A stretch of DNA of 64,000 bases from an uncultured Lachnospiraceae bacterium (GTDB lineage Bacteria; Bacillota; Clostridia; Lachnospirales; Lachnospiraceae), in assembly GCA_902788555.1 (NCBI GenBank), contig CADAKQ010000004.1, positions 1 to 64,000 of the forward strand, given 5' to 3'. Below the pieces are notes generated by a model. It did not search any database and was not told the origin of the DNA. It saw only the letters and a list, made by a program, of their open reading frames with translations. Positions 1 to 7,439 of this stretch are shown in pieces (position 1 is the stretch's first letter; each line of letters opens with the position of its first letter). Position numbers and translations under genes: made by a program.

Positions 1-94
1 CTTGTATAGGATACATATCCAAAAAGGACTGTGCAAGAGTAACTTCTATATTTGACGTTTTTAGGGCAAAATATATAGAATTTAAAAATTCACA

Positions 95-895
95 TTACGC
101 ATAATATATAATTATCGCTAAAGGCAAAGGTGCAAGGAATAATGCATAATATTCTATTTTGGCACAAAACTCTACATTATCTATAACGAGATAAAACATC
201 TGCAAGCTTCCGAAAAACCAAGCATTTATCAGAATTTCAAAGATAGCTATCGGTAGCCCAAGCTGAACCTTTTTCTCCTGCATGCTTCGGATAAAGAAAA
301 AAAATACGCATATTGTTGCCAAAATCATAAGAGTAATTGACAGCGAAAAGATAAGATCGTTGGAGTTTAAGAGCTTCTTCCATGCATCCTTTGAGGATAT
401 TATACCTATATTTTTAAAATCCGAATAAGGAATATTTTCTACAGAAGTAATCTCAACGGTAAGTGTTCGTCCTGCATAATCATCCGGAAGAGAAACCTCA
501 TAGATATAACCGCCGTAATGTTTGGATACATTGCCGTTAAAATAAGCATCCTTGTAGATAAGCTTTCCGTCAATCGATACATTTACGATTCCGTTATAAA
601 TTGACAGGTAAAACTCTGCCTGAGCTATGGATATATCCTCGGGAAGCTTTACGGTAATGATTGCTTTCTCACCTTTTTTCAGTATTCCGAAGTCGCCGTT
701 ATCATAGGCCTTAACATCACCGTTTTGATTATAAATCTCTGATTCCATACAGTTTAATAGGGAATAAAATTCCGGACTTTTAACTCCATTCAATTTATAT
801 TCTACGCTTATGGCAATAAGAAATAATGCCACTGACAAAGCGATAGTCAGGGGCAACCTGCCTTTTTTTCGGTTGTTTTTAATACATTCTTCCAT
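95..895 (-). CDS. 7TMR-DISM-like membrane sensor, C-terminus lost at an in-frame stop
   Basis: 266 residues from an ATG at 893-895, chosen over a GTG at 941-943 because AAGAAGGAAG (reverse strand, 901-910) sits 5 bases before it. Visible: a short basic N-terminus, TM1 (about residues 13-33), an extracytoplasmic beta-rich domain (40-175), then hydrophobic segments near 180-202, 213-233 and 249-266. This resembles receptors with an extracellular 7TMR-DISM-type domain and a 7TM bundle, which often end in GGDEF or kinase domains. A TAA at 95-97 stops it after about the fourth TM. The same frame then stays open for 31 codons to the window edge, so this may be an interrupted gene. The family call is by architecture only; no catalytic part is visible. 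Confidence 0.5.
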   Translation of the reverse strand: MEECIKNNRKKGRLPLTIALSVALFLIAISVEYKLNGVKSPEFYSLLNCMESEIYNQNGDVKAYDNGDFGILKKGEKAIITVKLPEDISIAQAEFYLSIYNGIVNVSIDGKLIYKDAYFNGNVSKHYGGYIYEVSLPDDYAGRTLTVEITSVENIPYSDFKNIGIISSKDAWKKLLNSNDLIFSLSITLMILATICVFFFFIRSMQEKKVQLGLPIAIFEILINAWFFGSLQMFYLVIDNVEFCAKIEYYALFLAPLPLAIIIYYA

Positions 896-1049
896 AGCCG
901 CTTCCTTCTTTGGAATAATATCAGATATATTGTACCATCTCACTTTTCGGTTCGATGAAATTATTCGTAAAATACTGGTTCACGCATGCGTGACCGTTGC
1001 TTTGCTCATTATACCATATCTTTTATTATTTTAATATAAAAAAACAATG

Positions 1050-1078
1050 TTGACAAATAGAAATTAAAGTGATATCAT
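1050..1078 (+). promoter_or_regulatory. SigA-type promoter for the SPFH gene
   Basis: TTGACA at 1050-1055, 17-base spacer, TATCAT at 1073-1078. This is an almost perfect vegetative promoter upstream of the SPFH gene at 1192. Confidence 0.75.
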
Positions 1079-1088
1079 TTTGATATCA
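1070..1088 (+). promoter_or_regulatory. Twin TGATATCA palindromes over the -10 box (candidate operator)
   Basis: The 8-base palindrome TGATATCA occurs at 1070-1077 and again at 1081-1088, separated by TTT. The first copy overlaps the -10 box. The layout suits a dimeric repressor, but no regulator is identified. Confidence 0.4.
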
Positions 1089-1101
1089 ACAAAGAGGAGC
1101 T

Positions 1102-1172
1102 GATGTGACACGGGGACAGACACTTTATCACATCAACGAAAATGTGTCAGGTGTAAAGACACCTTGTCACAT
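1102..1172 (+). repeat. Two hairpins in the 5' leader of the SPFH gene
   Basis: Hairpin I pairs GATGTGA (1102-1108) with TCACATC (1128-1134). Hairpin II spans 1142-1172, pairing ATGTG with CACAT and GGTGT with ACACC, with one mismatch and one bulge. The element contains GGGGACAG (1112-1119), a motif seen again at 3070-3077 in another hairpin region. It lies between a good Shine-Dalgarno (1094-1099) and the true start at 1192, so a GTG at 1105 could also initiate and add 29 residues. Confidence 0.45.
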
Positions 1173-1191
1173 AGATGAGGAGGGAAAGATT

Positions 1192-2181
1192 ATGGAAGAG
1201 AAAATTTTAAACAAGGGTAAAAACGGTATGGCTATGCTGATGCTTATTATTCTGCTTATGTTAGGTGGAATAGGCGTAATTGTGGTAGGTGCATTATTTG
1301 TACCGGGAGTTATTGTATTAGGTGTAATTATGATTGTATTATCTGTGTTCCTTATGCCGGGACTTAAGATTCTTAAGCCTCAGGAGGCACTTGTTCTTAC
1401 ACTTTTCGGTAAGTATGTGGGAACTCTTAAGGGTGACGGATTCTTCTTTGTAAATCCGTTTTGTGTAGCAGTAAATCCGGCATCATCCACTAAGCTTAAT
1501 CAGAGTGGGGATGTTAAGGATAATGCCACTATTCAAGCCGCAACTACAGCCAGCTTGGAGCTGGCCAATAAAAAAATGTCGCTTAAGATTATGACACTTA
1601 ATAACAACAAGCAGAAAATCAATGACTGTCTCGGTAATCCGATTGAGATAGGAATCGCGGTTACATGGAAGATAGTTGATACCGCAAAGGCTGCATTTAA
1701 TGTGGATAACTACAAGGAATACCTGTCACTGCAGTGTGATGCCGCACTTAGAAATATAGTTAGGATATATCCTTATGACGTAGCACCAAATGTTGATACA
1801 ACAGGTGACGGAATTGCGGACGAGGGAAGCTTAAGAGGTTCAAGTGAAACTGTAGCGGCGAGGATTAAAGAGGAGATTCAGAGTAAAGTAACTGATGCAG
1901 GTATCGAGATAGTTGAGGCAAGAATCACTTACCTTGCTTACGCACCTGAGATAGCTGCGGTTATGCTCCAGAGACAGCAGGCATCAGCAATTATAGATGC
2001 AAGAAAGATGATAGTTGACGGAGCAGTCGGTATGGTTGAGATGGCACTCGAAAGACTCAGTGAGAATAATACGGTTGAGCTTGATGAGGAAAGAAAGGCA
2101 GCTATGGTTTCCAATCTTTTGGTAGTGCTTTGTGGTAATCATGATGCACAGCCGGTAGTTAATTCCGGAAGCCTGTATTAA
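1192..2181 (+). CDS. SPFH/Band 7 domain membrane protein
   Basis: 329 residues. Two adjacent hydrophobic segments fill about residues 13-60, followed by an SPFH (stomatin/prohibitin/flotillin) core that starts near the K-P-Q-E-A motif and a helical C-terminus rich in A, E and R. Family members form membrane-bound oligomers or microdomains; the specific role here is unknown. ATG 1192 follows GAGGAGGG (1177-1184). An upstream GTG at 1105 in frame also has a Shine-Dalgarno, but the extra residues are encoded by the leader hairpins. The next gene encodes a small Arc/CopG-like protein 120 bases downstream, probably co-transcribed. Confidence 0.85.
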   Translation: MEEKILNKGKNGMAMLMLIILLMLGGIGVIVVGALFVPGVIVLGVIMIVLSVFLMPGLKILKPQEALVLTLFGKYVGTLKGDGFFFVNPFCVAVNPASSTKLNQSGDVKDNATIQAATTASLELANKKMSLKIMTLNNNKQKINDCLGNPIEIGIAVTWKIVDTAKAAFNVDNYKEYLSLQCDAALRNIVRIYPYDVAPNVDTTGDGIADEGSLRGSSETVAARIKEEIQSKVTDAGIEIVEARITYLAYAPEIAAVMLQRQQASAIIDARKMIVDGAVGMVEMALERLSENNTVELDEERKAAMVSNLLVVLCGNHDAQPVVNSGSLY

Positions 2182-2301
2182 ATAAAAAACATTTCGTGTG
2201 AAGCTAAAGTAAAATTTGAGAGCTTTTAAATGAGTAATTATAGCTTGAAGAATATATGATAAATTTGCTTCAGAAGAAGATTCAAAAAGGAGGTGTGCCG
2301 C

Positions 2302-2502
2302 ATGGCGGACAACAAAAAGCAGGTACCGCTTAGACTTTCAGCCAAGCTCTATGATGCCATTGCGGCTTGGGCTGAGGATGATTTCAGATCGGTAAACGGA
2401 CAGATAGAATATTTGCTTACGGAGTGCGTCAGACAGAGGAAGAAAAACGGCAAATATGTATCCGATGAGTTAGATGTTCCACCGGAGTTGGATATTAAGT
2501 GA
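2302..2502 (+). CDS. Small Arc/CopG-like ribbon-helix-helix protein
   Basis: 66 residues. The N-terminal stretch with Q-V-P-L-R-L-S followed by two amphipathic helices matches the ribbon-helix-helix pattern of Arc-type DNA-binding proteins, and the tail is acidic and proline-containing. ATG 2302 is 6 bases after AAGGAGGTG (2287-2295); the GTG at 2293 lies inside the Shine-Dalgarno and is not the start. Its position after the SPFH gene suggests the two are co-expressed. DNA binding is inferred from the fold pattern only. Confidence 0.7.
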   Translation: MADNKKQVPLRLSAKLYDAIAAWAEDDFRSVNGQIEYLLTECVRQRKKNGKYVSDELDVPPELDIK

Positions 2503-2505
2503 GCG

Positions 2506-2630
2506 ATAAGCGACGAGAGCGGACGTGATATATATCTGTGACAAGCAAGCTTGACAAAGACATATACACGAGCATTCGAGTGCAACGGACACCGAGAAAT
2601 CGGAGATTTCGAGGTGTTATCGTCGCTTAT
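2506..2630 (+). repeat. Structured intergenic element with outer stem and two inner hairpins
   Basis: Outer arms ATAAGCGACGA (2506-2516) and TCGTCGCTTAT (2620-2630) are perfect inverted repeats. Inside are two more hairpins. One spans 2524-2570 (arms of about 22 bases, AA at the tip, several mismatches). The other spans 2589-2617 (13-position stem, two mismatches, loop GGA). The whole could fold as a three-way junction. It lies between two small genes and overlaps no likely coding sequence. It could be a dispersed palindromic element or a structured RNA. Confidence 0.6.
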
Positions 2631-2648
2631 GAGAAAGGTTGTGATAAT

Positions 2649-3050
2649 ATGCTCAAGAAAAGCTATCTTGGTTTTTGGATATGGACGATTGTTTATACAG
2701 CTTCAGTTATGTGTATGTCATATTTGCCCATACATAATACAGATATACTGATACGTATAATATTTAATTATACAAACCTTGCGATTACAGTTCTTACAAT
2801 TATCATGTTTATTAATGAAAAAATATTTTGGTATAATGGCATAAGCTATGAGCAGGCGGTCGATGCCGGTTCCGACAGACGAAAAGCATATGCATTAAAG
2901 CATGTAAAAGTCTTTGGAGCAGCAACCTTGATATACCTTATCGTTTCATTGATAAGCGGTTTGTTAAATATAAGTTTTTGGGTTGATGGTTTAATATACA
3001 CATTGATAATACTGATTGCGGCAGTTTCCACAATGAGATTTAAATTATAA
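2649..3050 (+). CDS. Small four-helix membrane protein, unknown function
   Basis: 133 residues with hydrophobic segments near 6-26, 36-57, 90-110 and 112-128, and a cytosolic-looking middle rich in charged residues. No family recognised. The start is placed at ATG 2649 after AGAAAGG (2632-2638). Starting further upstream (2538) would translate the structured element 2506-2630 into a peptide unlike the rest. A hairpin with a short T-run follows the gene, so it may end the SPFH transcript. Confidence 0.6.
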   Translation: MLKKSYLGFWIWTIVYTASVMCMSYLPIHNTDILIRIIFNYTNLAITVLTIIMFINEKIFWYNGISYEQAVDAGSDRRKAYALKHVKVFGAATLIYLIVSLISGLLNISFWVDGLIYTLIILIAAVSTMRFKL

Positions 3051-3071
3051 AATGCATATAGTGAGACAAGG

Positions 3072-3104
3072 GGACAGGCATGAGACATGGCACCTGTCCT
3101 TTTT
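3072..3104 (+). terminator. Intrinsic terminator after the small membrane protein
   Basis: GGACAGG (3072-3078) pairs with CCTGTCC (3093-3099), followed by five T. The upstream arm is part of a GGGGACAG motif shared with the leader at 1112-1119. Confidence 0.6.
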
Positions 3105-3236
3105 ACTGTATATTCGGTTTAAATTGTATCCAAATTATATCCAAAATCGGTTGACATGCCCTGATTCATGCATTATAATTAAATTATGATAGCTGATGTT
3201 TTTTGTTTTTTGCATATATGTTTGGAGGGAAGTTTT

Positions 3237-4100
3237 ATGACAATTGAGGAAATGAAAAATAAGAAAAAAGAATATGGTTTTACCAATATGCAGATTTCTG
3301 TATTGTCAGGTGTACCGCTTGGTACGGTTCAAAAAATTTTTGGAGGGGCAACCAAAGCACCTCGTTACGAAACCATTGAGGCTATTGAAAAAATTTTAAA
3401 TCCTATGGAGGCAGGAAGGATATTATATAATCATATAAATGATGAAGAATTCACTAAACATTTTGTTATGGAGCCGGCTCCTGCTTATAAGGTAAATACA
3501 GGAAAGAAAGCGGTTCATTGGAGCAGTAACGGTAAAATCGGTAATAAAACCATAGAGGATTATATAAAGCTGCCGGAGGGAGCAAGAGTTGAGCTTATAG
3601 ATGGCAATTTATATGATATGGCAGCGCCTACAACCCTGCATCAAAAAATAGCTGCAGAGATATTGTATTTATTTGAAAGTTTTATCAGAAGTAATGATGG
3701 TCCTTGCGTTCCGTTTATTGCGCCGACAGATGTTCAACTCGATTGTGATGATAAGACAATGGTTCAACCGGATGTATTTGTTATATGTGACAGGGATAAG
3801 ATAAAGAAGGCGCGTGTGTTCGGTGCACCTGATTTTGCGATAGAGGTGGTTTCACCAAGCAATTGGAATATGGATATGAGCGTTAAGCTTAATAAATATA
3901 AAGCGGCAGGAGTAAGGGAATACTGGACTGTATCACCTGAACAAAATGCCATAAATGTTTATGAATTTGAAAAAGGTGATTTGCCATGCTGCTATACTTT
4001 TGATGACAAGGTACCGGTAGGCATATGGGACGGTAGATGCGAGGTGGATTTTAAGGAGATATATAAAAGACTAAAATTTATGTTTGAAATGGATGAATAG
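3237..4100 (+). CDS. XRE-type HTH fused to a Uma2 (DUF820) PD-(D/E)XK nuclease domain
   Basis: 287 residues. Residues about 1-62 form a lambda-repressor-like HTH (I-S-V-L-S-G-V-P-L-G-T-V-Q-K). Residues about 100-285 match Uma2: an E-L-I-D-G start, a conserved H-Q-K region, Q-P-D-V-F-V, and A-I-E-V-V-S-P-S before an N-K-Y helix and E-Y-W. These give the acidic residues expected of the PD-(D/E)XK nuclease fold. Cellular targets of Uma2 proteins are not established. ATG 3237 follows GGAGGGA (3224-3230); a longer reading from 3186 adds only a hydrophobic leader. Flanked by terminators and repeats, it appears monocistronic. Confidence 0.8.
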   Translation: MTIEEMKNKKKEYGFTNMQISVLSGVPLGTVQKIFGGATKAPRYETIEAIEKILNPMEAGRILYNHINDEEFTKHFVMEPAPAYKVNTGKKAVHWSSNGKIGNKTIEDYIKLPEGARVELIDGNLYDMAAPTTLHQKIAAEILYLFESFIRSNDGPCVPFIAPTDVQLDCDDKTMVQPDVFVICDRDKIKKARVFGAPDFAIEVVSPSNWNMDMSVKLNKYKAAGVREYWTVSPEQNAINVYEFEKGDLPCCYTFDDKVPVGIWDGRCEVDFKEIYKRLKFMFEMDE

Positions 4101-4135
4101 GTTGCAATTTGGTGTTATCTCATATTATAATTGTT

Positions 4136-4222
4136 TTATATTTGAAGGTCAGATGATAAATTTTACTTATATTTAAATATCAGATGATGAATTATACTTA
4201 TATTTAGGACAGATAAGGTTTT
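4136..4222 (+). repeat. 31-bp imperfect tandem repeat, about 2.7 copies
   Basis: TTATATTT recurs at 4136, 4167 and 4198. The 27-base core from 4149 matches the one from 4180 at 25 positions. The array is AT-rich, sits between the Uma2 gene and the HAD gene, and may serve as a regulator-binding or slippage-prone region. Confidence 0.6.
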
Positions 4223-4229
4223 ATAAGAA

Positions 4230-5009
4230 ATGGATATTAAATTAGTTGCACTTGATATGGACGGAACACTTTTAGACAGTAAAAAAAGACTTCCTGTTGA
4301 TTTTATACCATGGGTAAAAAATCATTCGGAGATTATGACTGTTATTGCAAGCGGAAGGCAGTATCATACACTTGAGAGAGATTTTCATATGCTGAAAAAT
4401 GAACTTACATTTATTGCAGAAAATGGTGGGCTGGTAATAAAAAATGATGAAGTCATTTACAGTGATGAAATGAAAAAAGATGATGTGAGAAAATGCCTTG
4501 ATATTATCAAGGAGCATTCGGACATGACACCGGTTTTGTGTGGAGTTAAATCAGCATATATGCCGGTATCGGATGAGGATACATTTAAGCAGGTTGATAT
4601 GTACTATGTAAGCCTCGAAGTGGTAGATGATATATATAGCTGTGTCGAAAAGGATGAAATAATTAAAATAGCTGTAAATATAAAAAATTTCGGTGCTGAA
4701 AGTTCTATGGGTATATTTAGTAATTTGGGTGAAGTTATAAAACCGGTTCTTTCCGGTGACAGCTGGATAGATATAGCCAATGCATCCGTCAATAAGGGCG
4801 AAGCAGTAAGGGCGATTTTAAGGAAGTACAATATAGATAGAAAAGAAGCTATGTCCTTTGGTGATTATCTTAATGATTATGAGCTTATTGAATCCTGTGA
4901 AGAAAGCTATTGCATGGAAAACGGACATCCAAAGTTAAAAGCTATCGCAAAGCATATAGCGGATTCTAATGACGATGATGGAGTTATGAAGGTATTGCGT
5001 TCATTATAA
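4230..5009 (+). CDS. Cof-type HAD-IIB hydrolase
   Basis: 259 residues, normal for the Cof/YidA family of sugar-phosphate or flavin phosphatases. Motif I D-M-D-G-T-L-L is at residues 9-15 (nucleophile Asp and acid/base Asp). S-G-R near 41-43 is motif II. N-K-G-E-A plus F-G-D-Y-L-N-D-Y-E near the C-terminus give motifs III and IV. The substrate cannot be read from sequence. No strong Shine-Dalgarno precedes the ATG. It stands alone, 21 bases before a gene of unknown function. Confidence 0.85.
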   Translation: MDIKLVALDMDGTLLDSKKRLPVDFIPWVKNHSEIMTVIASGRQYHTLERDFHMLKNELTFIAENGGLVIKNDEVIYSDEMKKDDVRKCLDIIKEHSDMTPVLCGVKSAYMPVSDEDTFKQVDMYYVSLEVVDDIYSCVEKDEIIKIAVNIKNFGAESSMGIFSNLGEVIKPVLSGDSWIDIANASVNKGEAVRAILRKYNIDRKEAMSFGDYLNDYELIESCEESYCMENGHPKLKAIAKHIADSNDDDGVMKVLRSL

Positions 5010-5030
5010 TATTAGTTTTGGGGGATTTAT

Positions 5031-5762
5031 ATGAATTTTTTTAAATACATTTCGTCAAATATTGTTAAATGGTGGCAGGTGCATATCACACCGATTCTTC
5101 ACATCAACAATAACAAAAAAGGACGTGGCAGATTTGAAGGTGGAGACGGAAGTCTGGAAAACCAGTATGCGGCAGAAGCTGCAGAAAGAGCGGTCGAAAG
5201 CGCCCCAAATGCCGGTTCTGCCATGAACAGTCAGGTATCAGATGGTGCATACGAGGATCAGATATTGCAGGATTCATCAGGTAAATCTACTATAAATTCA
5301 GACCTTCTCAACAATAAAGTTCCTGATGGAACATCTGCGGATGCCATGGAAGTACTCAACAGAATCAATAAGGAAAAGGACGAGGCACGCAAAAGAGCGG
5401 TTGAAAATCAGTGGAAGAAGCGTGAGGAAGAGGAACGTATAGCTGCCATTATGAATGCGGGCAGGGTAGATGTCGATGCATTTATTGAAGAAGGTAGAAG
5501 TAAGGCTAATGTACAATCAGAAAATGCCAAAACCAGTGAGAAGGACACCAAAGCAACTGAAACGGTGGCTTCAAATTCAGTTAATGAAGACTCTGAGACC
5601 TCAACTGAGCCGGACACTTCCGGTGCAACCGAAGAACAGCTTAGACGTGCTCAGGAGATAATAGACAGACTTAATCGTGAAGCGGCAGAGGATGAAGCTA
5701 AAAAACAGGCTGAGATAGATGCAGCAAAGGAAAAAGCAAGGCAGGCAGGCCTTGCTGAATAA
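5031..5762 (+). CDS. Acidic, Ala/Glu-rich coiled-coil protein, unknown function
   Basis: 243 residues. A short N-terminal basic and aromatic stretch (residues 1-35) is followed by a low-complexity acidic region and two helical coiled-coil-like segments (about 105-155 and 198-243, rich in R, E, A and K). No signal peptide or recognised domain. The Shine-Dalgarno is GGGGGA near 5019. It probably shares transcription with the HAD gene, 21 bases upstream. The Ser/Thr/Glu linker (about 160-200) looks disordered. Confidence 0.6.
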   Translation: MNFFKYISSNIVKWWQVHITPILHINNNKKGRGRFEGGDGSLENQYAAEAAERAVESAPNAGSAMNSQVSDGAYEDQILQDSSGKSTINSDLLNNKVPDGTSADAMEVLNRINKEKDEARKRAVENQWKKREEEERIAAIMNAGRVDVDAFIEEGRSKANVQSENAKTSEKDTKATETVASNSVNEDSETSTEPDTSGATEEQLRRAQEIIDRLNREAAEDEAKKQAEIDAAKEKARQAGLAE

Positions 5763-5868
5763 TTATGCTCAAAAAAATAAAAAATTAAAAATAAAATCGA
5801 CCAAACGGCTCTTAATTTTATCTAATAATCAGAATAGTAAAAAATTAAATGACTAAAAGAGAAAACCC

Positions 5869-6381
5869 ATGGAAAACTTGGTAAAACGTGCAAAAGCAGG
5901 AGATTCAGAAGCGTTTTCTGAATTGATGATTAAAAATGAAAACAGCATGTATAAGGTTGCAAGGGCTATACTCGGCAATGATGAGGATGCCGGTGATGCT
6001 ATGCAGGATACTGTCTTAATCTGTTGGGAAAAAATAAAAACCCTGAGACATAACAGCTATTTCAGAACATGGATGACAAGAATACTTATTAATAGGTGTA
6101 TAGCTATACTGGATAATAAAAAGAAAGAGATTCCCAATACCTTTACAGCGGAAATTAAGAATTTGAATACTGATATTGAGCGTGCAGAATGGAAGGCTGC
6201 TTTAAATTGCCTTGATGAAAAGTATAGAATTCTCATAGTTCTCTACTACATTGAAGGCTATAAAATTAGAGAGATATCTAAAATATTAGATATAAAAGAG
6301 ACAACCGTAAAGGATAGAATGAAAGCAGCAAAAAAGCAGTATTACGAAAGAATTGTTAAGAGTGAAAGGAGTAAGTTATGA
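5869..6381 (+). CDS. ECF-type RNA polymerase sigma factor
   Basis: 170 residues. Region 2 includes G-D-S-E-A-F-S-E-L and the D-A-M-Q-D-T region 2.2/2.3 pattern (about residues 10-75). Region 4 is a helix-turn-helix at about 112-160 (Y-Y-I-E-G-Y-K-I-R-E-I-S, then K-E-T-T-V-K). Its stop overlaps the start of a DUF4179 membrane protein by 4 bases (ATGA), the classic sigma/anti-sigma arrangement. Regulation is therefore probably by release from the membrane partner. Promoter targets are unknown. Confidence 0.9.
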   Translation: MENLVKRAKAGDSEAFSELMIKNENSMYKVARAILGNDEDAGDAMQDTVLICWEKIKTLRHNSYFRTWMTRILINRCIAILDNKKKEIPNTFTAEIKNLNTDIERAEWKAALNCLDEKYRILIVLYYIEGYKIREISKILDIKETTVKDRMKAAKKQYYERIVKSERSKL

Positions 6382-7439
6382 TTAATTATACTATTTTTAT
6401 AGATAATATTAAAGATGATTGTACTACTCCTGAGAGTGTTGATAGGAAATTCAGAAATACGTTAGGTACAATAAATGACAGGGGAAATACAGAGATTGTA
6501 AAAAAGAAACCGTTATATATGAGCAGGTTTGCGTTTGCATTAGTTCTCATTCTATTTGGCATGATTGCAATTACCACTGTGGCAGCAGCGATTATACACT
6601 GGTCTAAAACCATCAAAGAGGAATTTGATATTTCTGATGACGAACAGAAGCTTGCTGAGGATATAGGACTTGTTGATAATCCAAATACTGATGAAGGAAG
6701 GATTTTTAGTGAGGATGCAGGAGTTACCGTATGGGTGGAACAGACCATAGTAGATGATGAAAGAGCCACAGTATGTCTTGCCATAGAGGGTTTGCAGGAA
6801 ATCGATAGTGATATTAATTTTGGTAACCTCGAAATACTTCTTGATGGTGTAGCTGCGACATGGTCTATGGATGAAATATTGTTTTACGAGGATGAGGATA
6901 ATCATTCGGAGGTTAGAATTGACATTTACGGAAGCAACAATCAGAGGATAATCGGAAAGAAAGCAGAATTAACCTTATCAGATATCGGAACTTTTGGAAT
7001 TGGCGGATTTACTGAGCTTATTCATGGAAGCTGGAAGCTTTCATGGATACTTGAAGGAAGTGATTACAAAAAGCAATGGTCTTTGAACGAGGAGATTGGT
7101 AATACAGGAATAATTATAGAAACCGTGTCACTGTCACCTATAGGTATAGTTGTCAACTGCACGACTGAATTTGAATCAGCAGATGGAAATGAAATATCAG
7201 ATGAAAATTTCCCGAATTTTTTCGGAATAAAGAATAAGGATGGGACTTGTTTATATTATTTGGCAGGTAATGGTGGATTTGGCTTTACGGATGAAACAAA
7301 AAATGAGCTTATAATGGACTACGAGCTTGAAAAAATGATTTTTCCTGAAAATGTAGAAGGCCTGTTCTTTTTAAAGAACAGACCGTTTGATAGTGAAAAT
7401 ATATCAGAGGATGATTTATATTTCATAATTCTTCCGTAG
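6378..7439 (+). CDS. DUF4179-type membrane anti-sigma factor
   Basis: 353 residues. Cytosolic N-terminus of about 50 residues, a single TM helix (about 52-75), then a large extracytoplasmic region starting near W-S-K and containing beta-rich DUF4179-like sequence. The N-terminus lacks the zinc-binding H-x3-C-x2-C of ZAS anti-sigmas, as is usual for DUF4179 proteins. Overlap with the sigma gene supports partnership. Its 3' end overlaps the convergent symporter gene by 17 bases, leaving no room for a terminator between them. What signal it senses is unknown. Confidence 0.8.
   Translation: MINYTIFIDNIKDDCTTPESVDRKFRNTLGTINDRGNTEIVKKKPLYMSRFAFALVLILFGMIAITTVAAAIIHWSKTIKEEFDISDDEQKLAEDIGLVDNPNTDEGRIFSEDAGVTVWVEQTIVDDERATVCLAIEGLQEIDSDINFGNLEILLDGVAATWSMDEILFYEDEDNHSEVRIDIYGSNNQRIIGKKAELTLSDIGTFGIGGFTELIHGSWKLSWILEGSDYKKQWSLNEEIGNTGIIIETVSLSPIGIVVNCTTEFESADGNEISDENFPNFFGIKNKDGTCLYYLAGNGGFGFTDETKNELIMDYELEKMIFPENVEGLFFLKNRPFDSENISEDDLYFIILP

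Noticed and set aside
810..1034. 74-codon plus-strand frame at the sensor gene start
   Set aside because: Overlaps antisense the sensor N-terminus and its upstream region; hydrophobic by chance, no ribosome site.
1105..1191. Upstream GTG start adding 29 residues to the SPFH protein
   Set aside because: It would translate two hairpins; the ATG at 1192 has a better Shine-Dalgarno and gives a normal N-terminus. Kept as a note, not as the start.
2538..2648. Longer N-terminus for the small membrane protein
   Set aside because: The extra 37 codons are the structured element 2506-2630, with a peptide of unusual composition; ATG 2649 has a ribosome site.
4136..4222. CRISPR-like array
   Set aside because: Fewer than three copies, direct continuous tandem units with no unique spacers and no cas genes.
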